From Acidobacteriota bacterium (GTDB taxonomy: Bacteria; Acidobacteriota; Thermoanaerobaculia; Gp7-AA8), in contig QHVT01000027.1 of assembly GCA_003223645.1 (NCBI GenBank), positions 1-64,000 on the forward strand: a stretch of 64,000 nucleotides of DNA. The letters run 5' to 3'. Shown here piece by piece: positions 17,429 to 27,400 of this stretch. The notes under the pieces were generated by a model. That model worked only from the letters and a program-made list of their open reading frames with translations, was not told the DNA's origin and did no database searches. How positions within the stretch are numbered: the first letter of the stretch is position 1; each line of letters begins with the position of its first letter. The position numbers and the translations under genes are program-made.

Positions 17429-18135
17429 CGAAGAGCTATGACTCGTTTGTCGCAGTCCGCGGGATCTCCTTCTCCGTCGCGCCGGGCGAGGTCCTCGGAC
17501 TCGTAGGGCCGAACGGCGCGGGCAAGACGACGACGCTGCGCGCGATGGCCGGAGTACACCGCCCGACCGACGGCTACGTGCGCATCTGCGGGAAGGACAT
17601 CGTCGAGGAGCCGGTCGAGGCGAAGCAGCAGCTCGCGTTTTTTCCTGACGAGCCGCGGCTCTTCGACTATCTGACCGTCGAAGAACATCTGCAGTTCATC
17701 GCCGGAATCTACAAAGTTCCGGGCGACCGCGCGCACATCGACCCGCTGCTCGAAGAAATGGAGCTGACCGACAAGCGCGCGGCGATCCCCTCGGAGCTCT
17801 CGCGCGGGATGAAACAAAAACTGATGATCGCCTGCGGCTTTCTTCATCAGCCGTCCGTGCTGATCTTCGACGAGCCGCTGACCGGACTCGATCCGCTCGG
17901 CATCCGGCGCATGAAGGAATCGATCGTGCGCCGCTCCAAGGAAGGAGCGGCGGTGATCCTCAGCTCGCACCTTCTGCATCTCGTCGAAGAGCTGTGCGAC
18001 ACGGTGGCGATCATCCGCGCCGGCGCGCTCATCGCGCACGAGAAGATCGACGACCTGAAGTGGAAGATTGCGCAGGGGAAGAGCGAGCTCTCGCTCGAAG
18101 AGGCGTTCCTGCGCATCACCGCGGACCCGCAATGA
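17401..18135 (+). CDS. ABC transporter ATPase
   Basis: The protein has 244 residues from ATG 17401 (ATG 17389 is an alternative). Walker A GPNGAGKTTT, signature-like SRGMKQKLMIA, Walker B VLIFDEPLTGLD and the H-loop SSHLLH are intact. It belongs to the ABC-2 export ATPase group. Its start is inside the HopA1-LanC gene and its stop overlaps the permease start (ATGA). The likely job is export of the modified peptide or self-protection. No peptidase C39 domain is fused, so leader removal must occur elsewhere. Confidence 0.88.
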   Translation: MASIEVVNLTKSYDSFVAVRGISFSVAPGEVLGLVGPNGAGKTTTLRAMAGVHRPTDGYVRICGKDIVEEPVEAKQQLAFFPDEPRLFDYLTVEEHLQFIAGIYKVPGDRAHIDPLLEEMELTDKRAAIPSELSRGMKQKLMIACGFLHQPSVLIFDEPLTGLDPLGIRRMKESIVRRSKEGAAVILSSHLLHLVEELCDTVAIIRAGALIAHEKIDDLKWKIAQGKSELSLEEAFLRITADPQ

Positions 18136-19823
18136 TCCGCACGTTCGCTCTCCTGACGCTGCGTTCGTTCAAGAATCGCTTTCTGCGCGCGGTGCGGCGT
18201 CTGCGCGAGCCTCGCTATCTCGTCTCCACGATCGCCGCGCTCTTCTATTTCTGGTTCATGGTCTTCCGTCGAATGATGGTCGGCGGACGCGCGCCGATGC
18301 GAATGATGGCCGGCGACTTCGCGGCCGATGCCACGGGAGTCGTGATCCTCGGCATTCTCCTCATCGCGTGGGCACTCCCCGACCAGGCGGGCGGCATCGA
18401 GTTCAGCGAGTCCGAGATCGCGTTTCTGTTTCCCGCGCCGCTGACGCGCGGACAGCTCCTGCTCTACAAAGTCTTTCGGATGCAGCCGAGGATCTTGATC
18501 AGCGCGTTGATCGTGACGTTGATCGGTCTTCGCGCGGGAAAGTTCGTCGGCCTCTGGCTGCTCTTCACGACGCTCTCGATCTACTTCATGACCGCGCGCA
18601 TCGCGCGCGCACGATTGAAATTCTCCGGCATCGGTTTCCTGGTCCGGCTTCCCATCGTGCTGCTGCTCGTCGCGCTCGCCGTGTGGATCCTCCGCGCCGA
18701 CTTGATCGACGGCCACACTCCGTCGATCCGCAACTTCCGGCAAGGAGCGGTCGTGAGTCCGTTCGACGCGCCGGTAACGCGCGCGCTGTTGTTCCTGCCG
18801 CGCTCTCTCGGCGCACTCGCCTATCCACCGAATCTCGTCACGTTTCTGATCTCGTTCGCGATCACCGCGGCATTCGCGGCGCTGCTCTTCCTCGCCGCGG
18901 CGCGGCTGAACGTCGCGTACGAAGACGCGTCGATCGTCCTCGCGCAGAAGAAACTCCAGCGATCGCTGCGCGTGCGAACGCATCAGACGGGACGAGCGAT
19001 CTCCTTCCGCCGCTTCCCGCCGTTGTTCCGGCTCCGTCCCACGCATCGGCCGGAAATGGCGGTGCTGTGGAAGAACCTGATCGCATCGATGCGCATCGCG
19101 TCGCCGTGGATGATCATGATGGTGGTCTTCGCGGTCGCCGCCGTCGTCAGCTCGCTGGCGTGGCCCGACAGCGCCGCGGCCTGCGGCAGCATGCTCGTGA
19201 CGCTGGCCTGCACGTTCCCCTTCTTCGGACCGCTCCTCTTCGCGCAGGACCTGCGCCTCGACCTCGCGCGGATCGAGATCCTGAAGAGCCTTCCCATCTC
19301 CGGCGAGCGATTGCTGATCGCCGAAATCGCGGCGCCGCTTTCCGTCGTCGCCGCCATCGAGATGATGTTTCTCATCGCGGTGAATGTGATCTTACGTGGC
19401 GTCGACGAACCGCAACTCGCCGCGCTTTCCTCGCCGCAGCTCGTCATCATCGGACTCCTCTTCACGATCCCGATCTGCGGCGCACAGCTCCTCATCCACA
19501 ACGCCGTTCCCATCCTCCTGCCGGCATGGGCGATCCGCTCGAAAGAAGAACCGCGCGGCTTCGCCGTCACCGGACAGCGCCTCGTCCTCTTCTTCGGCAA
19601 CCTCCTCGTGCTCTCGATCGCGCTGATCCCCGCCGCATTGCTCTTCATCCCCGCGTGGTGGGTGACGCATCACTACTTCGCCGGAAGCGCCTTCGGCCTC
19701 GCCCTCCTGATCATGCCGTCCGTCGCGCTGATGAGCACGGAGGTGTGGTTCGGAATGAAGCTCCTCGGCGCGCAAATCGATCGCATCGACATCTCGAATG
19801 AGATGGATTCGATGGGTACGTAG
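18132..19823 (+). CDS. ABC-2 type permease, putative exporter
   Basis: The protein has 563 residues with about ten to twelve hydrophobic segments, starting MIRTFALLTLRSF. The N-terminal half has FSESEIAFLFPAPLTRGQLLLYK, a hallmark of the large unclassified ABC exporter permeases of bacteria. It is longer than the usual ABC-2 permease (about 250-400 residues), so it may pair as a single-chain dimer with the ATPase. The start overlaps the ATPase stop by ATGA. The region after the stop contains the 43 bp tandem repeat. Substrate is inferred to be the lanthipeptide-like product because of the operon. Confidence 0.8.
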   Translation: MIRTFALLTLRSFKNRFLRAVRRLREPRYLVSTIAALFYFWFMVFRRMMVGGRAPMRMMAGDFAADATGVVILGILLIAWALPDQAGGIEFSESEIAFLFPAPLTRGQLLLYKVFRMQPRILISALIVTLIGLRAGKFVGLWLLFTTLSIYFMTARIARARLKFSGIGFLVRLPIVLLLVALAVWILRADLIDGHTPSIRNFRQGAVVSPFDAPVTRALLFLPRSLGALAYPPNLVTFLISFAITAAFAALLFLAAARLNVAYEDASIVLAQKKLQRSLRVRTHQTGRAISFRRFPPLFRLRPTHRPEMAVLWKNLIASMRIASPWMIMMVVFAVAAVVSSLAWPDSAAACGSMLVTLACTFPFFGPLLFAQDLRLDLARIEILKSLPISGERLLIAEIAAPLSVVAAIEMMFLIAVNVILRGVDEPQLAALSSPQLVIIGLLFTIPICGAQLLIHNAVPILLPAWAIRSKEEPRGFAVTGQRLVLFFGNLLVLSIALIPAALLFIPAWWVTHHYFAGSAFGLALLIMPSVALMSTEVWFGMKLLGAQIDRIDISNEMDSMGT

Positions 19824-19843
19824 TGCATCGACGTACCGAAACC

Positions 19844-20463
19844 GACCTCGATATTGAGATCGCGAACGTCATGGTTGACATGCTCCGACCTCAACATCGA
19901 CATCGCGGACGTCACGATTGATATCCTCCGACCTCGACATCGACATCGCGCACGTCATGATCGACATGCTCTGACCTCAACGCCGACATCGCGGATCTCA
20001 CGATTGACATGCTCCGACCTCAACATCGACATCGCGGATGTCACGATTGACATGCTCCGACCTCAACGTCGACGTCGCGGACGTCACGATTGACATGCTC
20101 CGACCTCGACATCGACATCGCGGATGTCACGATTGACATGCTCCGACCTCGATGTCGACATCGCGGATGTCACGATTGACATGCTCCGACCTCAACGTCG
20201 ACGTCGCGGACGTCACGATTGACATGCTCCGACCTCAACGTCGACATCGCGGATCTCACGATTGACATGCTCCGACCTCGACATCGACATCGCGGATCTC
20301 ACGATTGACATGCTCCGACCTCAACATCGACATCGCGGATGTCACGATTGACATGCTCCGACCTCAACGTCGACGTCGCGGACGTCACGATTGACATGCT
20401 CCGACCTCAACGTCGACATCGCGGACGTCACGATTGACATGCTCCGACCTCGATGTCGAGGTA
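19844..20463. repeat. 43 bp minisatellite, 14 full copies plus a partial copy
   Basis: The unit begins GACCTCRAYRTCGACRTCGC and ends TGACATGCTCC; full copies start at 19844, 19887, 19930, 19973, 20016, 20059, 20102, 20145, 20188, 20231, 20274, 20317, 20360 and 20403. Copy 15 at 20446 is truncated. Differences are confined to a few positions: AACAT, AACGT, GACAT or GATGT after GACCTC, A or G in GACRTCG, and GATGT, GACGT or GATCT near the middle. Copies at 20059, 20188 and 20360 are identical, as are 20016 and 20317. The 43 bp period breaks the reading frame, so it is not coding. No spacer sequences exist, so it is not a CRISPR. Confidence 0.97.
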
Positions 20464-20645
20464 CACCGGCCACTCAGGCGACCTCCGTAACTGCTTGATT
20501 CGTTGTCACATACCCCTACAGTAGAGGTTTAATCTCGAAACGAGCGGTCACTTTGCTTCGGAACGCCCGCCGAATCAGCCGCCGGGGACGGCGGCGTTCC
20601 CGCGACTCAGCGGAACCGCTGCCACGACAGTGCTATCGTGATGGT

Positions 20646-20864
20646 ATGGCTCAGGTGATCGTTCGCCGACTCGACGAGGATGTCAAAGAGAAGCTTCAGC
20701 GCCTCGCGCGTAGTCACGGCCGGAGCATGGAAGAGGAAATTCGCGAGATCTTGCGGAGCGCTGTTCGAAACGAAGGAAGCATTCGCACGGGGTTGGGGTC
20801 GCGCATCGCGGCTCGGTTCCGAGGAATCGCTCTCGATGACCAGATTCCGGAGCTGCGCGGCTAG
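20646..20864 (+). CDS. FitA-like ribbon-helix-helix antitoxin, apparently orphan
   Basis: The protein has 72 residues from ATG 20646: MAQVIVRRLDEDVKEKLQRLA, then GRSMEEEIREILRSAV. This is the FitA/VapB-type RHH DNA-binding fold that represses its own operon and neutralises a PIN-domain RNase (FitB). No PIN toxin follows: the next 280 bp hold only repeats. The C-terminal half (after about residue 45) is expected to bind a toxin. It may be a relic, or a solitary regulator. Sequence upstream contains a possible promoter TTGTCA with a TTTAAT 19 bp later, which is weak. Confidence 0.72.
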   Translation: MAQVIVRRLDEDVKEKLQRLARSHGRSMEEEIREILRSAVRNEGSIRTGLGSRIAARFRGIALDDQIPELRG

Positions 20865-20875
20865 GCCTTCGCCTA

Positions 20876-21019
20876 AGTACTCCATTCGCTAAATTCGATC
20901 ACAGGACCATCGCACCGTCATGCTGAGCCGCAGAGACGGCGAAGCATCTCAAAATACGTAACTTGAGATCCTCGCTACGCTCAGGATGACGTGTGTTTGA
21001 ACTTGGCGAATGGAGTACT
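20876..21019. repeat. MITE-like element with 14 bp terminal inverted repeats
   Basis: AGTACTCCATTCGC at 20876-20889 is the exact inverse of GCGAATGGAGTACT at 21006-21019, and similarity continues imperfectly inward (to about 30 bp). The inside holds a hairpin of the TCATCCTGAGC family (20919-20992). Total length is 144 bp. No transposase is present, so it would depend on one elsewhere. Confidence 0.7.
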
Positions 21020-21031
21020 GAGGAATCACAG

Positions 21032-21128
21032 CCCTTCATCCGGCCTTCGGCCACCTTCTCCCCGCAAGCGGGGCGAAGGGCGACAAATTCAACGCACTCT
21101 TTAAGTTGCGCAGCGCCGGGTGAGGGGC
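21032..21128. repeat. CTCCCCGCAAGCGGGG palindromic element
   Basis: This is a degenerate copy of the element seen at 14070-14208, 50027-50166 and 55380-55508: CATCCGGCCTTCGGCCACC, CTCCCCGCAAGCGGGG and GCGCCGGGTGAGGGG are present. Confidence 0.8.
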
Positions 21129-21147
21129 CGTGCCGCCGCGAGGGCGA

Positions 21148-21522
21148 CTACCGCTTCGTCAACCCCTTCGGCATCGCCTTGACCAGCGCGTTCTCGCGCT
21201 CGATGCCGTGGCGCTTGTCGAGCATGGTCTGGCGAATGTAGTCGAGGAGGCGGCCGAACTCCATGTCGGCTTCGTGCATCATGCGCGCGAGTTTGAGGAC
21301 GACTTCGACGCCGGCGAGATTGACGCCGAGGTCGCGCGTGAGGGTGAGGATCATCTCCAGCTTGCGGATCTCGTCCTCTCCGTACAAACGCGTGTTGCCC
21401 TGTGTGCGCGCCGGCTTGATGAGGCCTTCGCGCTCGTAGAGCCGCAGCGTCTGCGGATGGATGTTGTAGCGCTCCGCGATGATCGAGATCATCACGTAGC
21501 CGTCGGATCTGCGCCGTACCAT
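21148..21522 (-). CDS. hspR: Heat-shock repressor HspR (MerR family)
   Basis: The protein has 124 residues. The MerR-type winged helix is seen in MISIIAERYNIHPQTLRLYEREGLIKPART and TRLYGEDEIRKLE, followed by a dimer helix. The phrase YNIHPQTLRLYEREGL is highly typical of HspR. HspR binds HAIR inverted repeats (CTTGAGT-N7-ACTCAAG) in front of dnaK-type operons and needs DnaK as co-repressor in actinobacteria (established knowledge). Here the gene lies downstream of dnaK on the same strand, separated only by a hairpin repeat, which supports this role. No grpE or dnaJ is next to it. Confidence 0.9.
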   Translation of the reverse strand: MVRRRSDGYVMISIIAERYNIHPQTLRLYEREGLIKPARTQGNTRLYGEDEIRKLEMILTLTRDLGVNLAGVEVVLKLARMMHEADMEFGRLLDYIRQTMLDKRHGIERENALVKAMPKGLTKR

Positions 21523-21533
21523 AAGTTTACTTT

Positions 21534-21610
21534 GTCATCCTGAGCGAAGCGAAGGATCCCCGGCGTTCTTGCGCGGGGGATCCTTCGCCGTCTTCGCGGC
21601 TCAGGATGAC
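21534..21610. repeat. TCATCCTGAGC palindrome between dnaK and hspR
   Basis: Arms GTCATCCTGAGCGAAGCG and CTTCGCGGCTCAGGATGAC enclose a second stem of GGATCCCC/GGGGGATCC. It lies between dnaK and hspR on the minus strand. It could trim or separate the messages. Confidence 0.85.
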
Positions 21611-21616
21611 ACGAAG

Positions 21617-23530
21617 TTACTTGTTCTCCTCCACGACCTCGGCTTCGATGACGTCGTCTTTCGACGCGCTGTCGCCGCCGCCGCTGGTCGCGCCGCCGGT
21701 CGGACCCGCGCCGGGGCCGCCGCCCGCGTTTCCAGCCTGCTGGTACATCACTTCCGCGAGTTTGTGCGATGCCTTCGTCAGCGTGTCGGTCGCGCGGCGC
21801 AGGTTGTCGATGCCGCCCTGCTCCATCGCCTTGCGCGCCTCGGTGATCGCATTCTCGAGGTTCTGCACGTCCGCGCCGCTGATCTTGTCGCGATTCTCGC
21901 TGAGCATCTTCTCGACCTGATAGACGAGCGAGTCGAGCTGGTTCTTTGCCTCGATCTCCTCGCGGCGCTTCTTGTCCTCTTCCGCGTGCGACTCCGCATC
22001 GTGAACGAGCTTCTCGACGTCGTCCTTCGACAGACCGGACGAGCTGGTGATGGTGATCTTCTGCTCCTTGCCGGTGCCGAGGTCCTTCGCCGTGACGTGC
22101 ATGATGCCGTTGGCGTCGATGTCGAACGTGACTTCGACCTGCGGCATGCCGCGTGGCGCCGGCGGAATGCCGATCAAGTGGAACGCGCCAAGGAGCTTGT
22201 TCGCGGCCGCCATCTCGCGCTCGCCCTGAAAGACCTTGATCTCGACCGACGTCTGATTGTCGGCAGCGGTCGAGAAGATCTCCGACTTTCGCGTTGGAAT
22301 CGTGGTGTTGCGCTCGATCAGCTTCGTCATCACGCCGCCGAGCGTCTCGATGCCGAGAGACAGCGGAGTGACGTCGAGAAGAAGCACATCCTTGACTTCA
22401 CCGCCGAGAACGCCGCCCTGCACCGCCGCGCCGACTGCCACGACTTCGTCGGGATTCACGCCCTTGTGCGGCTCTTTGCCGAAGTAGTCCTTCACCAGCG
22501 ACTGCACCATCGGGATGCGCGTCGAGCCGCCGACGAGCACGACTTCATCAATCTTCTTCGGATCGACGCCCGCGTCGCTGAGCGCCTGGCGCACCGGTCC
22601 CATCGTCCTCTGCACGATGTCGCCGATGAGCTGCTCGAACTTCGAGCGGCTGAGCGCCATGTTGAGATGCTTCGGTCCCGAGGCGTCGGCGGTGATGAAC
22701 GGCAGATTGACGTCGGTCGACATCGTCGACGACAACTCGATCTTCGCCTTCTCCGCCGCTTCTTTCAGACGCTGCAGCGCCATCTTGTCTTTCGCCAGAT
22801 CGATGCCCTGGTCCTTCCTGAACTCGTCGATGATCCAGTCGATCAAACGCTGATCGATGTTGTCGCCGCCGAGGTGCGTGTCGCCGTTGGTCGACTTCAC
22901 TTCGACGACGCCGTCGCCGACTTCGAGGATCGAGATGTCGAACGTGCCGCCGCCGAAGTCGTAGACCGCGATCGTCTCGTTCGTCTTCTTATCGAGTCCG
23001 TACGCGAGTGCCGCGGCGGTGGGCTCGTTGACGAGGCGCTCGACTTTGAGTCCTGCGATCTCGCCGGCGTCTTTGGTGGCCTGGCGCTGCGAGTCATTGA
23101 AGTACGCCGGCACGGTGATGACCGCGCGGTCGACTTTCTCGCCGAGGTAATCCTCGGCGGCCTGCTTGAGCTTCTGCAGAATCATCGCGGAGATCTCGGG
23201 CGGCGAATACAATTTGCCTTGGACCTCGACGCGCACGTCGCCGTTCGACGCCTGCGTCACCTTGTACGGCACCATCTTCATCTCTTCGTTGACTTCGTTG
23301 AACTTTCGTCCCATGAAGCGCTTGATGGAGAAGACGGTATTCTCAGGATTGGTGACAGCCTGCCGCTTCGCGACCTGGCCGACGAGACGCTCGCCGTTCT
23401 TGGCGAAACCGACCACCGACGGGGTGATGCGGCTGCCTTCGGCGTTCACGATGACCTTCGGCTCATTTCCTTCCATGACCGCGACCACCGAGTTCGTGGT
23501 GCCGAGGTCAATGCCGATGATCTTAGCCAT
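21617..23530 (-). CDS. dnaK: Chaperone DnaK (Hsp70)
   Basis: The protein has 637 residues and is full length. It has the ATPase signatures [10 protein letters not shown] at the N-terminus, [14 protein letters not shown] and [13 protein letters not shown], the linker [15 protein letters not shown], and a normal C-terminal lid. It folds client proteins with DnaJ and GrpE. An AAGGAG site lies 8 nt before the ATG. It is followed by hspR and is divergent from the BI-1 gene. The C-terminus ends EAEVVEENK after a Gly/Ala-rich stretch, as usual. Confidence 0.98.
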   Translation of the reverse strand: MAKIIGIDLGTTNSVVAVMEGNEPKVIVNAEGSRITPSVVGFAKNGERLVGQVAKRQAVTNPENTVFSIKRFMGRKFNEVNEEMKMVPYKVTQASNGDVRVEVQGKLYSPPEISAMILQKLKQAAEDYLGEKVDRAVITVPAYFNDSQRQATKDAGEIAGLKVERLVNEPTAAALAYGLDKKTNETIAVYDFGGGTFDISILEVGDGVVEVKSTNGDTHLGGDNIDQRLIDWIIDEFRKDQGIDLAKDKMALQRLKEAAEKAKIELSSTMSTDVNLPFITADASGPKHLNMALSRSKFEQLIGDIVQRTMGPVRQALSDAGVDPKKIDEVVLVGGSTRIPMVQSLVKDYFGKEPHKGVNPDEVVAVGAAVQGGVLGGEVKDVLLLDVTPLSLGIETLGGVMTKLIERNTTIPTRKSEIFSTAADNQTSVEIKVFQGEREMAAANKLLGAFHLIGIPPAPRGMPQVEVTFDIDANGIMHVTAKDLGTGKEQKITITSSSGLSKDDVEKLVHDAESHAEEDKKRREEIEAKNQLDSLVYQVEKMLSENRDKISGADVQNLENAITEARKAMEQGGIDNLRRATDTLTKASHKLAEVMYQQAGNAGGGPGAGPTGGATSGGGDSASKDDVIEAEVVEENK

Positions 23531-23562
23531 ATGTTGTTCTCCTTCTGTGACTTCGGAACACT

Positions 23563-23607
23563 TGAGCGTCCCGCTATCAACCTTACTGCCGATACAAACC
23601 TGAGTCT
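23563..23607 (-). promoter_or_regulatory. Possible HspR half-sites in front of dnaK
   Basis: On the minus strand, GCTCAAG (rc of 23563-23569) and ACTCAGG (rc of 23601-23607) each match six of seven bases of the HAIR half-site ACTCAAG. Their partner halves at N7 spacing are poor (GTTGATA and TTTACAA). A TTTACA box lies about 85 nt upstream of the ATG and could be a -35. The call is suggestive only. Confidence 0.3.
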
Positions 23608-23689
23608 ATCATTGTAAATTTCCCCTCTGCAAGGAGTACACCCGGGAACTAACCTTGTTATCATCGAGCGAGTTGGAGGCAACGACACA

Positions 23690-24415
23690 ATGAGCAACTT
23701 CCCTCACGGATCGCAACAGCAGCAACAGCCCGCCTGGATCGACGGCCGCACCGCGGACGTCGCCGAGCGCGAGCGGTCGTTCATCCGCAGCGTCTACGCG
23801 TGGATGTTCGGCGGTCTCATGCTCACGGCGGCTTCTGCGCTGTGGGTGGTGATGTCGCCGGCGATGCAGCACCTGATCTTCGGCAGCAGGCTCGTGTTCT
23901 TTGGCCTGATGATCGCGGAGCTGGGGCTGGTGTTTTATCTGTCCGCTCGCGTCACGAAAATGTCGGCCGCGGCCGCGGCTTCGTCGTTCCTCGTCTACGC
24001 CATGCTCAGTGGATTGACCCTGAGCTCGATCTTTCTCGTCTATGCGCAGGCGTCGATCGTTCAGGCATTTCTGACCGCGGGCGGAATGTTCGCGGCGATG
24101 AGCGTCTACGGCACGGTGACGAAGCGCGATCTCACGTCATGGGGCGCGTTCTTCGGCATGGGACTCATCGGCGTGCTGATCTGCATGGTCGTGAACATGT
24201 TCCTGCACTCGCCCATGCTCAGCTTCGCCGCTTCTCTGGTCGGCGTCGTGGTCTTCGTCGGCCTGACCGCGTACGACACGCAGAAACTGAAGGCGTACGC
24301 GACCGCGCCGCAGCTGCGCGAGAACCTCGCGATTTACGGAGCGCTCGCGCTGTATCTCGACTTCGTGAATCTGTTTTTGATGTTGCTGCGGTTGTTTGGC
24401 GGCAACCGGCGGTAA
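23690..24415 (+). CDS. Bax inhibitor-1/YccA family membrane protein
   Basis: The protein has 241 residues with seven hydrophobic segments. After a cytoplasmic Gln-rich start it has RSVYAWMFGGLMLTA, LSGLTLSSIFLVY and the terminal motif TAYDTQKLKAYA followed by ALALYLDFVNLFLMLLRLFG, a signature of the BI-1/YccA/YbhL group. These proteins are pH-sensitive calcium leak channels or protease inhibitors in known members; the role here is not known. It is transcribed divergently from dnaK across 159 bp, so it may share stress-linked control. Confidence 0.92.
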   Translation: MSNFPHGSQQQQQPAWIDGRTADVAERERSFIRSVYAWMFGGLMLTAASALWVVMSPAMQHLIFGSRLVFFGLMIAELGLVFYLSARVTKMSAAAAASSFLVYAMLSGLTLSSIFLVYAQASIVQAFLTAGGMFAAMSVYGTVTKRDLTSWGAFFGMGLIGVLICMVVNMFLHSPMLSFAASLVGVVVFVGLTAYDTQKLKAYATAPQLRENLAIYGALALYLDFVNLFLMLLRLFGGNRR

Positions 24416-24466
24416 GACAGGGTAGGGAAAAGATCTCGCCGGTCACTCCAATGCAGAGAACGACTG

Positions 24467-27400
24467 GTGGACGATCAACTGCAACCGTACGTTCCTCCGG
24501 CCGGTGGCATATTGCCGCCGGCTACGGCGCCGCCTTCCCCAGCTTCGCCAGCCATCGTGGCTCCTTCGTCGGAGAGCGGGCTGTCTATCACGACCGACAT
24601 CGGTCTGCGCCAGCTGGCGCAACGCTGGATGGACAGCCGCGGCGACGGGCGGCGCACCATCGCCTCGCAGGCCGTCGATGAGATCGTCGCGATCGGGCAT
24701 GCCGGCGATATCGTGGTGCTCACGCGCATCGGCAACGATCTCAACGAGCTCGTGCTCGAAGGAACGTTGCAACAGCAGCTTTGCTGCAAGCTCGCGATTG
24801 GCCTCACCGCGAAACGCGAAGTCGCGCTTCCTCCGCTGCTGATCGAACACGTCCTCGCTTCTCTCATCAAAGCGCTCAAGGCCGTGCTCCGGGTCGGCGC
24901 TCCGACGACGCGCGACAATGCGATCGAAGGACTCGGCGCGCTGTTGCGGCTCGTCTATGGCGACGACGTCGAGAACGGGTACGCGCCGAACGAAGTGCCG
25001 AAGGCGCCGGAGCAAGCCGCTCCGGTATTCGACGCGCAATACATCCACCGCCTCGAACGGCGGCGGCGGCTCGTGCTCGCGGTCGCCCGGCACGAAGGCT
25101 CGCTCGAGCACGTCCGCAGGATTTTGGAGCAGCGGCTGCTACCGCAGCTCGATGATCTTCGCGGCGGCGAGCAGGCCGTGCTGCGGCAACTCGACCGCGT
25201 TCTGAAACACGAGCAGAACATCGCGCAGCGAATCGACTTCCTTCGGAAAAGCGCTTTCAAGAACAAAGCGGCCGCCGAGGAGCTGGCTCGTCTCACCGAC
25301 GAATGGAAGGACGTGGCCGGGGAGCGGACACACCTCTCGGCGGAACGAGAGCGACTGATCGAGGAACGAGAGAGGCTCCTGTACGAGCGCGCCGACAGTC
25401 TGCGCGCGCTTCCGGCGATCGTGCGACAGGATGGCGAGCTGCAGTGGACGATCGACTCGTTGCGGGCAGCGGCCGGTGTTCTCGAGATCGGCGACGAGCG
25501 GGAGTCGCGAGTGCTGATCGCATTCGCCCGCTATCACGAAAGCCTCTTCCGCACGATCGACGTGCTGCTGCGCCGCAACGAGCCGTTGTGTGCGCAGTTC
25601 GATGACGTGGTCTCGGCCTGTGTCGACGCATTGCCGCGGACGCTCGTCGGCGAGGCGCCGGTGTGCAACGCGAGGATTCGCGCGACGATCGCGATCATCC
25701 GCACCGCGGTGAGCCTGATCGTCCGCAGCGCCGCCCCCGCCGACACAAAACGCGCGCTGCGTCCGCTGTTCGACGAGCTCGCGCTTGCCGGCAAGTGGGC
25801 AAACCTCGGCATTGCTGAAGGCTGCTATCGCGCGCTCCCCCATCTCGCGCTCAGCCCTTCGCATCGCGATCTGGCGAAGACCGCGCTGCAGGCGCTTCTC
25901 GTCGACCTCGAGCGCAAAGAAGGAGACTTCTTCTCCATCCACCGCCGGCTCATCGCCGCCTTCGCGTTTCGAGCCATTCTCCTGCGGCTGGCCGAAGACG
26001 GCGACGGGCAGCGGATTCGCGCGCTGCTCACGCGGCCGCAAGAGCTCCTGCGCATCACGACGACGACGATCACTCCGGCGCATGTTGACGCACGCATCAT
26101 CGACAGCGTCGCGTTCGAAAAAGAGCTGTTCGTGCGCACGCACACGATGCTGGATAAGTGGAGCGAGCTCTCCGACGTCGAACAGGTGCTCCTCACACGC
26201 ATCGTCGCGGTACAACTGCAGAAGGTGTCGCGCCAGTCGCGCGACCTCGCGGCCTTTCCGGTTCTCGAGCGGGTATTCATCTCGATGCCGACGCAGGCAC
26301 AGACAGACGACGCCAGCAGAGCGATCGTGTTCAACCTGCTCTCGGCACTTCCGGCCGGCGCGGCGGCGGCGGCCGATGCCGATCTGCATCGCTTCATCGA
26401 GCGTTGCGGCCGCATGCGCGGCTCCCAGCGGTACACCGATGATGCTGACGATCTGCCTGACTACGTGCTGACGATGATCTCGACGAACGTGAGCGGCCGC
26501 GTCGCGGATGCCGTCGCGCGCGAGATCGATCTCAACCTGCGCCAGCAGCGCAATCACAAGAAGAACAAGAAGGTCGATTTCGCGAAGACGCTGTATCAGG
26601 TCATGCTGCGCGGACCGCACGAGCGCATCTTCCAGCACCTCATGCCGAGGCTGGAGAACGAGGATGACGCCGAGGTCGCGAATTTCTTCTGCCGGCACGT
26701 CGCGGCGGTGCGGACGATCTGCGAGACGCAAAAGGATGAAGACAAGCTGCTCGATGACCTGCTTCCCCACGTCCATAAGGTCATCAAAGGCATCGAGCAC
26801 ACGCCGAACCCGACGCTGAAGAGACTGCGCAACGCGCTCGAGCAATACGAGAGCCTCGCGAAGAACGATTGCTCGTTATGGATCACGCTTTGGAAGGGCG
26901 CGGCGGGCGGCGGGCTCGGGTTGCTCTTCCAGCAACTCGACGAACTCGCGCAATTCACGCACGCGCGGAATCTCTCGGTCACTGCTTCGAGTGAGTCTGC
27001 GCGGTTCGTCCACCGAAAGCCGCTGGAGCCAATCTACCGCGACCGCCTCGTGCGCGTGCAAAAGGGAATCGGTCAATATCAAAAACTGTCCATCCGTGAA
27101 TTTGACGAGCGGCGTGCCGCGCTTACGTCGGCGCGCGAAGCAGCCGCCGACATCGCAGCCTCGCTCGACCGCGAACCTGCGCTCAATCCGCCCGAGCACG
27201 TTCTCCTGGCCGCTCTCCTGCGCCGTTTGCGCGATGTCTTTGAGCGCACCATCGCCTGGTACTGCGATGAACCGCAGCGGCTGATGGAGGCGAATGAGAC
27301 AGAAGACAAAACGACGTTCTGGCTCGTGTTTGCGAGCGACCCCGCAGAATGGATCAACCAGGCGAGAACGCTGGACGAGCACCTGCACGAGCTCCACTTT

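Noticed and set aside
19854..20093. Short coding region with SDLNIDIADVTID repeats
   Set aside because: The period of 43 bp shifts the frame in every unit and the peptide falls apart.
19844..20463. CRISPR array
   Set aside because: The repeats are contiguous with no unique spacers; the few differences recur between copies. No cas genes are near.
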